Positions 24,910 to 33,344 of a stretch of 42,821 nt of DNA are shown piece by piece (the first letter of the stretch is position 1; every line of letters begins with the position of its first letter). The DNA comes from Clostridium tagluense. Its GTDB lineage: Bacteria > Bacillota > Clostridia > Clostridiales > Clostridiaceae. The notes beneath the pieces were generated by a model, which worked only from the letters and a program-made list of their open reading frames with translations, was not told the origin of the DNA and made no database searches. The position numbers and the translations under genes were made by a program. The stretch covers positions 1 to 42,821 of the forward strand of contig NZ_BHYK01000035.1 in NCBI RefSeq assembly GCF_003865095.1, written 5' to 3'.

Positions 24910-25792
24910 TACAATTAAATATTATTTTGTAGATGCACTAAAAAGTTTGAAAAGAAATAGAACTGTTAGTATTGCGTCAGTTGCTACAGTGGCAGCTACT
25001 CTATTTATTTTAGGCGTATTCTTATTAATTGTTTTTAATGTTAATGCGGGAGTGGAAGAAATAGGTTCTAAGCTACAGGTGAAAATTTTTCTTAAAGATG
25101 ATATAACAATAGGTGATAAATCTGTTATTCAAAAGGCCCTTGATAATGTGCAAGGAGTTTCAGAAATTAAATTTGAAGATAAGGGCGATGCGTTAGAAAA
25201 AGTGAAAAAACAATTTGGAGAAGATAGTAAATCATTAGTACAAGGTTTTGACAAAAAGAACCCTTTTCCAAATGCATATGTTGTAAGTGTAGAAAAACCT
25301 GAAATAGTAGATAATGTAGTTAAGGCTGCTGAAGGACTAAAAGGTATAGATAAAATCAATGATGTTAGAGAATTAGTTGATAAAATTATAAAAATAACAA
25401 ATACTTTAAAGGTAGTAGGATTAGTATTGTTTTTAATTTTAATAAGTGTATCACTGTTCTTAATAGGAAACACAATTAAGCTTACGTTATATTCTAGAAA
25501 AAAAGAAATAGGTATTATGAAATTTGTTGGAGCTACTGATTGGTTTATAAGATGGCCATTTATTATTGAAGGTATGATGCTTGGAGTATCTGGGGCAATT
25601 ATTTCTACCGGAATACTATATTATGCTTATAAAGTGGTTTTTCTAAAGTCTTCAGCAAATGTATTATTAGGAATTAGTTTAATAAATCCTCATTTTATAT
25701 TAAGCACTATTCTGTGGCAATTTATGTTGGGCGGCATAGTTATTGGGGCTGTGGGAAGTATTATGTCCATAAGAAAATTCTTGATTGTGTAA
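24899..25792 (+). CDS. ftsX: Cell-division membrane protein FtsX
   Basis: A 297-residue permease-like partner of FtsE with four membrane segments: about 21-45, then a large external domain (46-165), then about 170-195, 215-245 and 265-290. The N-terminus KYYFVDALKSLKRNRTVSIAS and the late KKEIGIMKFVGATDWFIRWPF are family marks; the external domain, the site that contacts hydrolases, is of normal size. ATG 24899 is preferred to an upstream in-frame start at 24875 because relatives begin with this helix; AGGGG lies about 11 bases upstream within ftsE. Confidence 0.95.
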   Translation: MKISTIKYYFVDALKSLKRNRTVSIASVATVAATLFILGVFLLIVFNVNAGVEEIGSKLQVKIFLKDDITIGDKSVIQKALDNVQGVSEIKFEDKGDALEKVKKQFGEDSKSLVQGFDKKNPFPNAYVVSVEKPEIVDNVVKAAEGLKGIDKINDVRELVDKIIKITNTLKVVGLVLFLILISVSLFLIGNTIKLTLYSRKKEIGIMKFVGATDWFIRWPFIIEGMMLGVSGAIISTGILYYAYKVVFLKSSANVLLGISLINPHFILSTILWQFMLGGIVIGAVGSIMSIRKFLIV

Positions 25793-25879
25793 ATACAATA
25801 TATTTATTTTCTTATTAGTGTTATAAATTTATTATATTTACATAAATAATATATAGAGAATTACAAAGAGGTGTATAAA

Positions 25880-27160
25880 ATGGGCGATGAAAATAGACCT
25901 GGACAATATAAAACTGTAGAATATAATGATGTCACACACAAAACAAAGAAAACAAAATGGGTTATTTGGATTATAGTTATAGTACTTGTCACTAATGCAA
26001 TAACCCTATTAGTTTCAACTCAAATTTCATTAAGAACTCCCAATGGGAAAGTAATAATTGGAAGAGACGCTTATGACCAAGTAGTAAAGTTTCAAAAACT
26101 ATTTTTAGTGAGAAATAAACTATATAAGTATTATGATGGTAAAATTAGTGATGAGGTTTTAGTAGAAGGTGCTATAAAGGGCATGACTAATTCCCTAGAA
26201 GATCCTTATACAGTTTTTATGAACAAAAAAGAGTATGCAGAGTTTAATGCTACAACAGTAGGTGTGTATACAGGACTTGGCTTACAAGTAGGAGTTAAAG
26301 AAAATAATATAGTTGTAATTGCCCCTTTCGATCCATCACCAGCTAAAAGTGCAGGAATACTTCCAGGAGATGTTATTGAAAAGGTTAATGGAACAGCTGT
26401 TACAGGAAAAGAACTAGAAAAAGCTGTTACAATGATGAAAGGCAAGGAAAATGAAGCTGTCAAGTTAACTCTTAGTAGAAAAGATAAAGGCAGTTTTGAA
26501 GTTAGTGTAAAACGTGCTAAAATCGATATGGTAACAGTTAAAGGTGAAATGTTAGACAAAAATATTGGATATATTCAACTTACAATGTTTGATGAAAATA
26601 CTGCTAAAAATTTCAACAAAAAATTAATGGAATTAAAAGGGAAAGGTATGAAAAGTCTAGTCTTAGATTTAAGAGGAAACCCTGGTGGTCTTTTAAATCA
26701 ATGTGTAGATTTAACCTCTAATTTTGTACCTGAAGGAAAGGTTTTAGTATATACAATAGATAAGAATAAGGAAAAGACAGAATATAAGTCTAAGGGTGGT
26801 CTAGCTGTAGGCATGCCACTCACAGTATTAACTGATGAAGGATCTGCAAGTGCTTCAGAAATTTTTGCAGGAGCAATCAGAGACTACAAGGTTGGTACCT
26901 TAGTGGGAGAGAAGACCTTTGGTAAAGGCATAGTTCAAACTATGTTTTCTAGAGATGTTGATGGCTTTGATGATGGTACTGCATTAAAAGTAACTATATC
27001 AAAATATTATACTCCCAATGGAGAAAATATACATCATATTGGAATAAAACCAGAAGTTGAGGTGGTGTATCCAAAAGCACTTAAAGAGAAAGCATATGAT
27101 AGAACTTTGGATCCACAATTTAAGAAAGCTTTAGAGATAGCTAAGGATAAAATCAAGTAA
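25880..27160 (+). CDS. C-terminal processing peptidase (S41, CtpA/CtpB-like)
   Basis: A 426-residue serine protease with an N-terminal membrane anchor (about 27-48), a PDZ domain (about 125-205) and an S41 catalytic domain (225-400). The catalytic serine is S322 in DEGSASASEI, with K349 in FGKG and Q353 completing the CtpB-type triad. It acts outside the membrane, where CtpB relatives cleave sporulation and signalling proteins. ATG 25880 is preferred: AGAGGTG lies six bases upstream, and a GTG at 25871 lies inside that site. Order ftsE-ftsX-ctp matches B. subtilis ftsE-ftsX-ctpB. A terminator follows. Confidence 0.93.
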   Translation: MGDENRPGQYKTVEYNDVTHKTKKTKWVIWIIVIVLVTNAITLLVSTQISLRTPNGKVIIGRDAYDQVVKFQKLFLVRNKLYKYYDGKISDEVLVEGAIKGMTNSLEDPYTVFMNKKEYAEFNATTVGVYTGLGLQVGVKENNIVVIAPFDPSPAKSAGILPGDVIEKVNGTAVTGKELEKAVTMMKGKENEAVKLTLSRKDKGSFEVSVKRAKIDMVTVKGEMLDKNIGYIQLTMFDENTAKNFNKKLMELKGKGMKSLVLDLRGNPGGLLNQCVDLTSNFVPEGKVLVYTIDKNKEKTEYKSKGGLAVGMPLTVLTDEGSASASEIFAGAIRDYKVGTLVGEKTFGKGIVQTMFSRDVDGFDDGTALKVTISKYYTPNGENIHHIGIKPEVEVVYPKALKEKAYDRTLDPQFKKALEIAKDKIK

Positions 27161-27167
27161 TAACATA

Positions 27168-27207
27168 CCAAGTATCTACCAATAAATTTGGTGGATACTT
27201 GGTTTTT
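27168..27207 (+). terminator. Terminator after the S41 peptidase gene
   Basis: CCAAGTATC plus ACCA pairs with TGGT plus GATACTTGG around an AT-rich loop, followed by five T residues. Confidence 0.85.
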
Positions 27208-27359
27208 AACAACCGTTAGAACAGCAGGCGAGGCTCATCATCATAGGTAATGGCATCACCCTAGCTGAGAGCATCACTGTAGGTGATGTAACGCATTTAC
27301 ATGGGTGATATGGGGAATATATAGTTTTTCATAGCAATATGAAAGGAGAATTTTACTGA

Positions 27360-28652
27360 ATGGACATTGCAATACATACTTTAAGAGCAGTTGCTTATGC
27401 AATTGTAGATCCTTCAAATGCGTTTATCTTAATAATGATTGGATTAATTTTTTATAATAAAAATAAGAAAATATCGGTTATGCAGAGAATGATAATGGGA
27501 GAGAGTTTAGATTCACCTTTTGAGTTAACTATATCGCAAATTGTAATAGGAATTATTGCAGGGGCTCTAGCAAGTCTTCTGTTTACATTTTTAGGTTTAG
27601 TTTTTGATGAGAATTCAAATATTTATTTATTGTTTATGTTGTCATTGTTTTTTATGGCATTTAAACCTAGATTTATATGTTTTTCTTATTCTGGTGCAGT
27701 TTTAGGTATAACCAGCCTAATGTTTAAATATGCAGCTATCATGTTACATATGCCAAAATTGGATTTTATAAACGTAGATATTCTTACATTAATGACCTTG
27801 GTGGGTGTACTACATATTGTAGAGGGAAGTTTAGTAATGATAGATGGATCAAGAGGAGCCATTCCTGTTTTTACAAATAGAGATAATAAAATTATTGGCG
27901 GATTTGCCTTAAAAAGATATTGGGCATTACCAATCTCTATACTTATACTTTTAAGTTCTCAGACCTCAGACCTGGTGGCAGGACAGAGTTTAATGACTCC
28001 ACAGTGGATGCCTGCAATAAGAGGGGCTATAGCGGGTAAAATCTTGGAAAAGTCAATTATAGCTTCTATTGCTCTTTATGGGGTTATTGGTTATAGCAGC
28101 ATTACCTTTACTAAGAGCAAGGGCAAGAAAACTCTCTTTTCAGGAGCATTAATAATGGGATATGGCGTGATCTTAACAGCCATATCTCAATTAGCGGTAT
28201 TTGGTGTAGCTGTTCAAATTTTTATTTTAATATTTGCAGCTGCATTGCATGAAGCAATGTTGCAACTAGAAAAGCATTTGGAGCTCACTTTAAAACCTAA
28301 ATTTGTTAGTGGCGATGAGGGAATTATGGTGCTAGAGGTAGCCCCTAAATCCCCTGCTTTTGAAATGGGAATTCAAAGTGGTGATTTAATAGTCCAAATT
28401 AATGATAAAAAAATAGAGGCTGAAGAAGAAATTTTACATATAGTTAAAGGTAATTTTAGTTCATTATTTTTAAAAATCAAAAAACCATCTGGGGAATTAA
28501 AAGATATGAGCTATACCAATGTAGCTGGGAACAAAAGACTAGGAATAGTGATTGTACCAAGGGAGATACCAAAAGATAACTCTGTGGTAAAGATGGATGA
28601 TGAAAGCTTTAAAGATGTGCTGGACAAAATGAAAGACATAGATAAGAAATAA
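27360..28652 (+). CDS. MinJ-like PDZ-domain membrane protein
   Basis: A 430-residue protein with about eight hydrophobic segments from 20 to 310 and a C-terminal PDZ domain (about 318-395, with DEGIMVLEVAPKSPAFEMGI and SGDLIVQINDKKIE). Architecture and position match B. subtilis MinJ (YvjD), which lies after ctpB and before uvrBA and links DivIVA to MinD at poles and septa. Sequence identity cannot be judged here, so a MinJ-type topological role is inferred from layout and synteny. AAAGGAG lies about 11 bases before the ATG. The leader carries a small hairpin, CATCAC-TGTAG-GTGATG (27272-27288). A full palindromic repeat follows the stop by about 15 bases. Confidence 0.75.
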   Translation: MDIAIHTLRAVAYAIVDPSNAFILIMIGLIFYNKNKKISVMQRMIMGESLDSPFELTISQIVIGIIAGALASLLFTFLGLVFDENSNIYLLFMLSLFFMAFKPRFICFSYSGAVLGITSLMFKYAAIMLHMPKLDFINVDILTLMTLVGVLHIVEGSLVMIDGSRGAIPVFTNRDNKIIGGFALKRYWALPISILILLSSQTSDLVAGQSLMTPQWMPAIRGAIAGKILEKSIIASIALYGVIGYSSITFTKSKGKKTLFSGALIMGYGVILTAISQLAVFGVAVQIFILIFAAALHEAMLQLEKHLELTLKPKFVSGDEGIMVLEVAPKSPAFEMGIQSGDLIVQINDKKIEAEEEILHIVKGNFSSLFLKIKKPSGELKDMSYTNVAGNKRLGIVIVPREIPKDNSVVKMDDESFKDVLDKMKDIDKK

Positions 28653-28667
28653 AAAAAGGTGCACAAT

Positions 28668-28893
28668 TCTCTGGAGTGCCTTGCAAACGAACTCGAAACT
28701 AAAAATTCCATTAAGAAATTCTAATCTTTTGCTCATGTAAAATCCTCTAACGCTCACATTCGGCGTCCTGCCTCAGGTTCGCTAGCTTGCACTTCCTGTG
28801 CAAGCTTACGAGGATTTTACATTCGCAAAAGAAGAATTTCTAAATGGAATTTCAATAGTTTCAGCGTCTCGTATTGCAAGTCACTCCAGAGAA
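28668..28893. repeat. Palindromic repeat family, copy E (full length)
   Basis: A 226-bp near-palindrome. Its ends, TTCTCTGGAGTGCCTTGCAA and TTGCAAGTCACTCCAGAGAA, are complementary apart from one base. Internal pairs include TAAAATCCTC (28738-28747) with GAGGATTTTA (28810-28819) and TCTTTTGC (28725-28732) with GCAAAAGA (28825-28832). The apex is GCTTGCAC-TTCCT-GTGCAAGC (28785-28805). Each of these stems differs from copy B on both arms together. A T-run and a G-rich stretch (to about 28940) follow, shared with copy F. Confidence 0.88.
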
Positions 28894-29129
28894 AGTTCAT
28901 TCTTTCTTTTTTTTGTAGATTTGGGGGTAAACCTTGGGGTACATAACAATTATTAGTTGTTAGGTGGTATAGGGACTAAAAAACATAAACTCGCTTACGC
29001 TCAAACATATGTTTTTCTTCACGCATCTGTAAATAAAATAAATTTTGAATTACTAAGGCTTATTCAAATGCATTCTGCGCAATATATACTTTTGTTAGCA
29101 TAATCTAAGAAAAAATACCTAAAAGGAAT

Positions 29130-29278
29130 GCGTCCTGGCAGGCTCACGAGAATTTTATATTTGCAAAATAAGAATTTCTAAATGGAATTTCAATAGTTTC
29201 TGCACTTCTTATTGCAAGTCACGCAGGAGAAAGTTCATGCCTCTTTTTTTTGTAGATTTGGGGGTAAAACCTTGGGGG
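29130..29278. repeat. Palindromic repeat family, copy F (right half)
   Basis: Starting at CGTCCTGGCAGGCTCACGAG, which is the apex of copy B, it follows the right half of the element to TTGCAAGTCACGCAGGAGAA, then shares a downstream T8-TGTAGATTTGGGGG block with copy E. The left half is absent, so the break lies at the hairpin tip. Confidence 0.8.
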
Positions 29279-29352
29279 ACTTAATATATGGCTGTGTTGC
29301 ATATTCTTTTGCAACGGAGCAGTCCCAAAATCTTTTAGCCCATAGACTGTGA

Positions 29353-29389
29353 ATTTTCTATATAATAATTAAAGTATTATATAGAAAAT
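29353..29389. repeat. Perfect 15-bp inverted repeat
   Basis: ATTTTCTATATAATA and its exact complement around a 7-base loop, in non-coding DNA between repeat copy F and the HTH gene. No T-run follows. It may be a remnant of a mobile element or a stability hairpin. Confidence 0.6.
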
Positions 29390-29574
29390 GAATAAGTCTG
29401 AAATTCTTTCAGGCGCTAGCCTCATGATTTCACCTTTATGATTATAATTTATATGAAACAAATAGTTACTTTTAGGTTGCTACAGTGATTGCAACCGTAA
29501 GTTGACAAAAAAGCAAATGAAAATTGGTAGCGTCACGACCGAAATTTAGGTATTATTTAGGTGGGGTGATCAAG
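29390..29574. promoter_or_regulatory. Leader of the HTH gene with operator-like repeat
   Basis: GGTTGC (29475-29480) and GCAACC (29491-29496) form an inverted repeat with a 10-base spacer. TTGACA follows at 29502-29507, but no good -10 lies 16-18 bases downstream. It may be an autoregulatory site. Confidence 0.35.
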
Positions 29575-29979
29575 TTGAGTTTTTCAGAAAAATTACAAAG
29601 GTTGAGAAAAGAAAGAGCATTATCACAAGAACAACTTGCAGAATTATTAAATGTATCTCGTCAGTCAGTATCAAAATGGGAATCTGGACAAACGTATCCA
29701 GAAATAAATAAATTGATAATATTGAGTGATTTATTTAAAATAACCATAGATGACCTAGTAAAGGACAAAAACACATTATGTGTTTACAATGAGGATGTTG
29801 AAAGCGAAGAAGAAGAAGAAGATGATGGTGAGTCGTCGCTAATGGTTGGTGGTATGATTGTAGGAATGGCCATTGGATTTATTACAGATAATTATATTTG
29901 GTCAATGGTAGGCGTTTTTTTGCCAGTTGGCGTTACTTATATTATTAAAGGAATCAAAGAAATCAAAGGGAAAATCTAA
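29575..29979 (+). CDS. XRE-family HTH regulator with membrane tail
   Basis: A 134-residue protein: an HTH_3 (Cro/CI) domain at about 2-58 (LSQEQLAELLNVSRQSVSKW is the helix-turn-helix), an acidic linker (SEEEEEDDGE) and a C-terminal hydrophobic pair (about 88-106 and 110-125), so the regulator is probably membrane-tethered. Such small HTH proteins with membrane tails are frequent in clostridia; targets are unknown. TTG 29575 is chosen because GGTGGGGTGATC lies just upstream and the domain begins there; the open frame extends back to 29524 without a better site. The gene is flanked by two diverged copies of a roughly 45-bp sequence. Confidence 0.8.
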   Translation: MSFSEKLQRLRKERALSQEQLAELLNVSRQSVSKWESGQTYPEINKLIILSDLFKITIDDLVKDKNTLCVYNEDVESEEEEEDDGESSLMVGGMIVGMAIGFITDNYIWSMVGVFLPVGVTYIIKGIKEIKGKI

Positions 29980-30367
29980 AGATATAAATATATCCTAGAG
30001 CGTTAAGAGAATACTGCTAAAATTGACTGTAAAATTACATAGTGAATTTTTTTTTGCAATAGACCGTGCGCAAAATTCTTTTAGACGCTATCAGAGTGTG
30101 TATGGCATTGATAATTTTGGCGTAAATATGTAAGTTATCCAGGCGTTTTTCAAGGAATTCTCCAAAATAAATTGTAAAAAAAATACTGTTAAAAATTTGA
30201 ATACTTACATTGATATGATATATAATTAAATAAAGAGGTGTTTTTATGAATTGGTTAATATGAATGGTGATTGGTATAGTTACAATTTAACTATACATAA
30301 ATTCAAAGTGTATCTTTGGGACATAACTATAATTCATTATGGGAATATTAATAAAGAGGTGATACTT
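29980..30367. other. 388-bp gap with promoter, leader peptide and palindrome
   Basis: It contains a second copy of the TTTTGCAA...AAAAT..CTTTTAG sequence (about 30050-30090) seen at 29309-29346; a promoter TTGAAT (30197-30202)-18 bases-TATAAT (30221-30226); a five-codon ORF (MNWLI, 30246-30263) behind AAAGAGGTG; and a perfect inverted repeat GTATAGTT/AACTATAC (30274-30296). These form a leader of about 135 bases before the next gene. Confidence 0.5.
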
Positions 30368-30817
30368 ATGATTAAAAAAACACCAGTTATTATATTCTTA
30401 TTTATTATGATCATGCATTCAATAGTAATTAGTGCTGAAGGATTTAGATATGCAGAAATTTTTGACCCAAAGCAAGATAAGGTCGTAAAAGTAATTCAAG
30501 TTAATAGAGAAATTCAAAATATGGTTGTAAGTTGGATAAAGGATGTGGATAATATCTATGGTAAAAGCAACCCTCTTACAGATGATGGTTATGCTATTAG
30601 AATTCCACTTTATCCTTCTGTTAAGGTACAAGGAAAATGTATAAATGCACTTATAAACGAAGTTTACATAATAATACCTGAAAATGAGCCAGCATTTTTT
30701 ATGATTTTTGAAAATGAAAATAAACTATTATGTTACCCATTTAGAGGCGACATAGATGCATTGTCAAAAATTTTAGACTTCAAATTAAAAGTAAGTAAAG
30801 TCTATAGTAAAGAATAA
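30368..30817 (+). CDS. Secreted protein of unknown function
   Basis: A 149-residue protein with a signal peptide (about 1-22, cut near VISAEG). I recognise no family. The mature part has FRYAEIFDPKQDKVVKVIQV, then an alternating strand pattern (EVYIIIPENEPAFFMIFENE) and a helix-like end. ATG 30368 follows AAAGAGGTG by seven bases and gives a clean signal peptide; the same frame is open from TTG 30251, but that would bury the signal and lacks a site. A five-codon upstream ORF with an identical ribosome-binding site lies in the leader. Confidence 0.65.
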   Translation: MIKKTPVIIFLFIMIMHSIVISAEGFRYAEIFDPKQDKVVKVIQVNREIQNMVVSWIKDVDNIYGKSNPLTDDGYAIRIPLYPSVKVQGKCINALINEVYIIIPENEPAFFMIFENENKLLCYPFRGDIDALSKILDFKLKVSKVYSKE

Positions 30818-31059
30818 TTGCTAGTATGTTTTATATATGTTAGGTTTCTCTATGATAAGAATCATAAATTTCTGAAAACAGCAAATTTATAGTATATCAG
30901 TGCTATAATATTAAATATTACTTCATCATATTTCAACTAGTGTTTTTAATGTGAGTTTTAATAGGATTCAAAATAAATGGGAGGATGAATACATTTAAAT
31001 ATTTAGTAAATTATATTATGTCGAAATATAAATATAAAACCAAAATCATAAGTAGTTTA

Positions 31060-31078
31060 AGTATATATACTATATACT
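31060..31078. promoter_or_regulatory. Operator-like palindrome before the NlpC/P60 gene
   Basis: AGTATATA-TAC-TATATACT is a perfect 8-bp inverted repeat, 38 bases before the start codon. No regulator is identified. Confidence 0.35.
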
Positions 31079-31115
31079 CGAATTGAATTTTAGAATATAG
31101 AGAGAAGGTAAATAA

Positions 31116-32312
31116 ATGAAAAAAAGAATAGCGCTTATAGTTATGATATTGACAATGGTGAGTTCTCAAATTGCATCTGCTGATAGTGGAGTAGTGAATA
31201 CGGACTCATTACGTGTTAGGCAAAATCCCTCACTTTCTTCTTCCGTTATAGGTTTTCTTTCAAAGAATACAAAGATAGATACCCTTGGAAAACAGGGTGA
31301 TTTTTATAAGATAAGTTATAATGGGAAAATTGGATACGCACATACATCATACGTAAACATAGTGAAAAATACTTCTCCTCCCAAAAGTGTAGTGAGTGTA
31401 AAACCGGCTTACATAGAAAAACATGGAGTTATAACAGCAAATCTTTTAAATGTAAGGTCTGGAGCTGGGACAACCTATCCTGTGATAGGTTCTATTAAGC
31501 TTGGAAGTAAAGTTACAATGTATGAAAATACAAATGGTTTTTATAAAATAACTTACGCTGGTAAAACAAGCTATATAAGTGAATTATACGTAAAAGTTGT
31601 AAATGAAAGTAGTACAAGCAGTGTTACACCAATACCTGTAACAAAAGCTACAGGTGTTGGAACTATTACAGCCTCTGATTTTTTGAGCGTAAGAAAAACA
31701 GCTTCATTGGATAGTGATGTTATTGTTATGGGTAAAAAGTATCCTAAGGAAAAAGTAGATATATATGGAACTCAAGGCGAGTTCTATAAAATTAAGTATG
31801 ATGGTGAATGGGGATATATATATAAATCCTATGTAAGTCTTGCTGATACTACATCAAATAAAGCTGAATATGTTGAAGATGGACAACAGTATAACACAAA
31901 AACAACTGGAAATGACTTAGTGTCATATTCAAATACATTTTTGGGAACACCTTATGTTTGGGGTGGCGAAGCACCAGCAAAAGTCAACGCTACTGGGGAA
32001 TATTTAAGTGGTGGATTCGATTGTTCAGGATTTGTGCAGTATAGTTATAAAAAATTTGGGATAAATCTGCCTAGAACGACTATGGACCAGGTAGATATAG
32101 GTGCATCTGTTAATATAAATAATCTGGAAAAGGGAGACTTAGTCTTTTTTCTAACTAATTCAGCTGTACCTTCTGAAGTATCTCATGTTGGAATATATAT
32201 TGGAGATAATAAATTTATACATTGTCCTAAACCTGGTGATGTTGTAAAAATATCTGAATTAACTGGGTATTACGCAGATAACTTTGTAATAGGTAAAAGG
32301 ATAATAGAATAA
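31116..32312 (+). CDS. SH3-domain NlpC/P60 peptidoglycan hydrolase
   Basis: A secreted 398-residue endopeptidase expected to cut within peptidoglycan stem peptides. Residues 1-22 are a signal peptide ending SQIASA. Three bacterial SH3 repeats follow (about 25-84, 104-162, 181-242), each with an LxVRxxxSLxSxVIG-like start and FYKIxYxGKxGYxxxxYV end; then a NlpC/P60 domain (262-398). The catalytic cysteine is C303 in GGFDCSGFVQYSY, the histidine is H357 in VSHVGIYIGD, and H369 (FIHC) is probably the third polar residue. AGAGAAGG precedes the ATG. It is monocistronic, with an operator-like palindrome upstream. The SH3 repeats should anchor it to the wall. Confidence 0.93.
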   Translation: MKKRIALIVMILTMVSSQIASADSGVVNTDSLRVRQNPSLSSSVIGFLSKNTKIDTLGKQGDFYKISYNGKIGYAHTSYVNIVKNTSPPKSVVSVKPAYIEKHGVITANLLNVRSGAGTTYPVIGSIKLGSKVTMYENTNGFYKITYAGKTSYISELYVKVVNESSTSSVTPIPVTKATGVGTITASDFLSVRKTASLDSDVIVMGKKYPKEKVDIYGTQGEFYKIKYDGEWGYIYKSYVSLADTTSNKAEYVEDGQQYNTKTTGNDLVSYSNTFLGTPYVWGGEAPAKVNATGEYLSGGFDCSGFVQYSYKKFGINLPRTTMDQVDIGASVNINNLEKGDLVFFLTNSAVPSEVSHVGIYIGDNKFIHCPKPGDVVKISELTGYYADNFVIGKRIIE

Positions 32313-32399
32313 GTAAAATTTATATTATTACTATTATTATGGGTACATAACAATTACTAATTGTTTAATTTTAAACTAAAAAGTATATAATATTTAAGG

Positions 32400-32428
32400 A
32401 ATAGGGACTTAGGTTCCTATTTTTTTTT
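32400..32428 (+). terminator. Terminator after the NlpC/P60 gene
   Basis: AATAGGGA pairs with TTCCTATT (one G-T pair) around a 6-base loop, followed by a run of nine T residues. Confidence 0.75.
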
Positions 32429-32602
32429 ATGTAAGATTTGATTTAGTGGTTATAGATTGTTAACATTATTGACACCTGAATGCAACAATTATCTACTATT
32501 ATTAATGAATAGACACGGATGTTTTTTTAAGAATAATATTAGCTCAGTATTAAATTGAAATTATAATATAGCCTTTAAGGGCGGAAGTGAGGACGAATTA
32601 TT

Positions 32603-33004
32603 ATGGGAATTAAAGAAAAAAATGAATCTAAGAAATCAAAGGGATCTTCTATCTCGATTGTTATGTATCTTGTAGCTTCAGTTGTTGCACTTATTGGGGT
32701 TGCATTATTAGTTAATAATATCCTCTTATTTAAAAGTACGGTTAGTCAAGCTGTGGCTCAGGGATATGATATTGCTACTGTAAGAAAAGCGTTATTGACA
32801 TCTCAATTGCTACCAGGAATATTTGAACCAATTGGTATATATGGCGGCATCGCGTTTCTAATATTAGGTGTGGGTATAGTCAATAAAAAAGTTTCAAATT
32901 GCTTAATGTTACTAACTAAAGTTGAGGTTGATAATAATATTATTGAAGAAAATATTGTTAATGTTGAAAATATAGAAATCGAGCAAGAAGTAGAAAAAGC
33001 TTAA
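32603..33004 (+). CDS. Two-pass membrane protein of unknown function
   Basis: A 133-residue protein: a lysine-rich cytoplasmic start (KEKNESKKSKGS), a membrane segment (about 17-39), an external loop of about 35 residues (SQAVAQGYDIATVRKALLTS), a second segment (about 72-93), and an acidic tail rich in E, I, V and N (IIEENIVNVENIEIEQEVE). No family is recognised. The ribosome-binding site is weak (GTGAGG, about 10 bases upstream). A very strong terminator begins 13 bases after the stop. Confidence 0.65.
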   Translation: MGIKEKNESKKSKGSSISIVMYLVASVVALIGVALLVNNILLFKSTVSQAVAQGYDIATVRKALLTSQLLPGIFEPIGIYGGIAFLILGVGIVNKKVSNCLMLLTKVEVDNNIIEENIVNVENIEIEQEVEKA

Positions 33005-33016
33005 TTGAAATAAAGC

Positions 33017-33063
33017 AAAAAGACTTGCCTCCTCAGTTTAGACTGAGGAGGCAAGTCTTTTTT
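33017..33063 (+). terminator. Very strong terminator
   Basis: AGACTTGCCTCCTCAGT with its exact complement around TTAG, extended by A/T pairs to 21 bp, ending in a T-run. Confidence 0.93.
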
Positions 33064-33344
33064 TCTTAGGTTATGCTATAAGGTCAAGTATATATTGCTG
33101 AAATGCTTTCTCCAAATAAGGGTGCATCCTTGGAATATATTAGGTGGCTTAAACTATATATAATTAACTGGATTTAATGTTATAATATAGTATATGGGCA
33201 TTTGCAGATATAACACTTTTTATTTAAGCAATTGTAGTAGCTATTTATGAGAACACTGGGAATAGATTTAAAAACCAATAAAATTATAGTAGTTTAAGTA
33301 CCTGGCGAAGGTAAGACGATAAGGTATGCAAAGGTGGAATTCTA
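33064..33344. other. Gap before the 259-residue unknown
   Basis: An extended -10 element (TGTTATAAT, 33178-33186) is the only clear signal. The leader from there to the next ATG is about 155 bases and contains a small ACCT/AGGT hairpin near 33300-33312. No recognisable riboswitch was found. Confidence 0.4.

Noticed and set aside
27208-27359. Repeated CATCAC/GGTGATG motifs as a riboswitch before the MinJ-like gene
   Set aside because: Only one short 6-bp hairpin is convincing; there is no terminator or anti-terminator arrangement.
33178-33344. Possible cyclic di-GMP riboswitch before the 259-residue unknown
   Set aside because: The conserved GEMM-type core and tetraloop-receptor pattern could not be found; only short weak stems are present.
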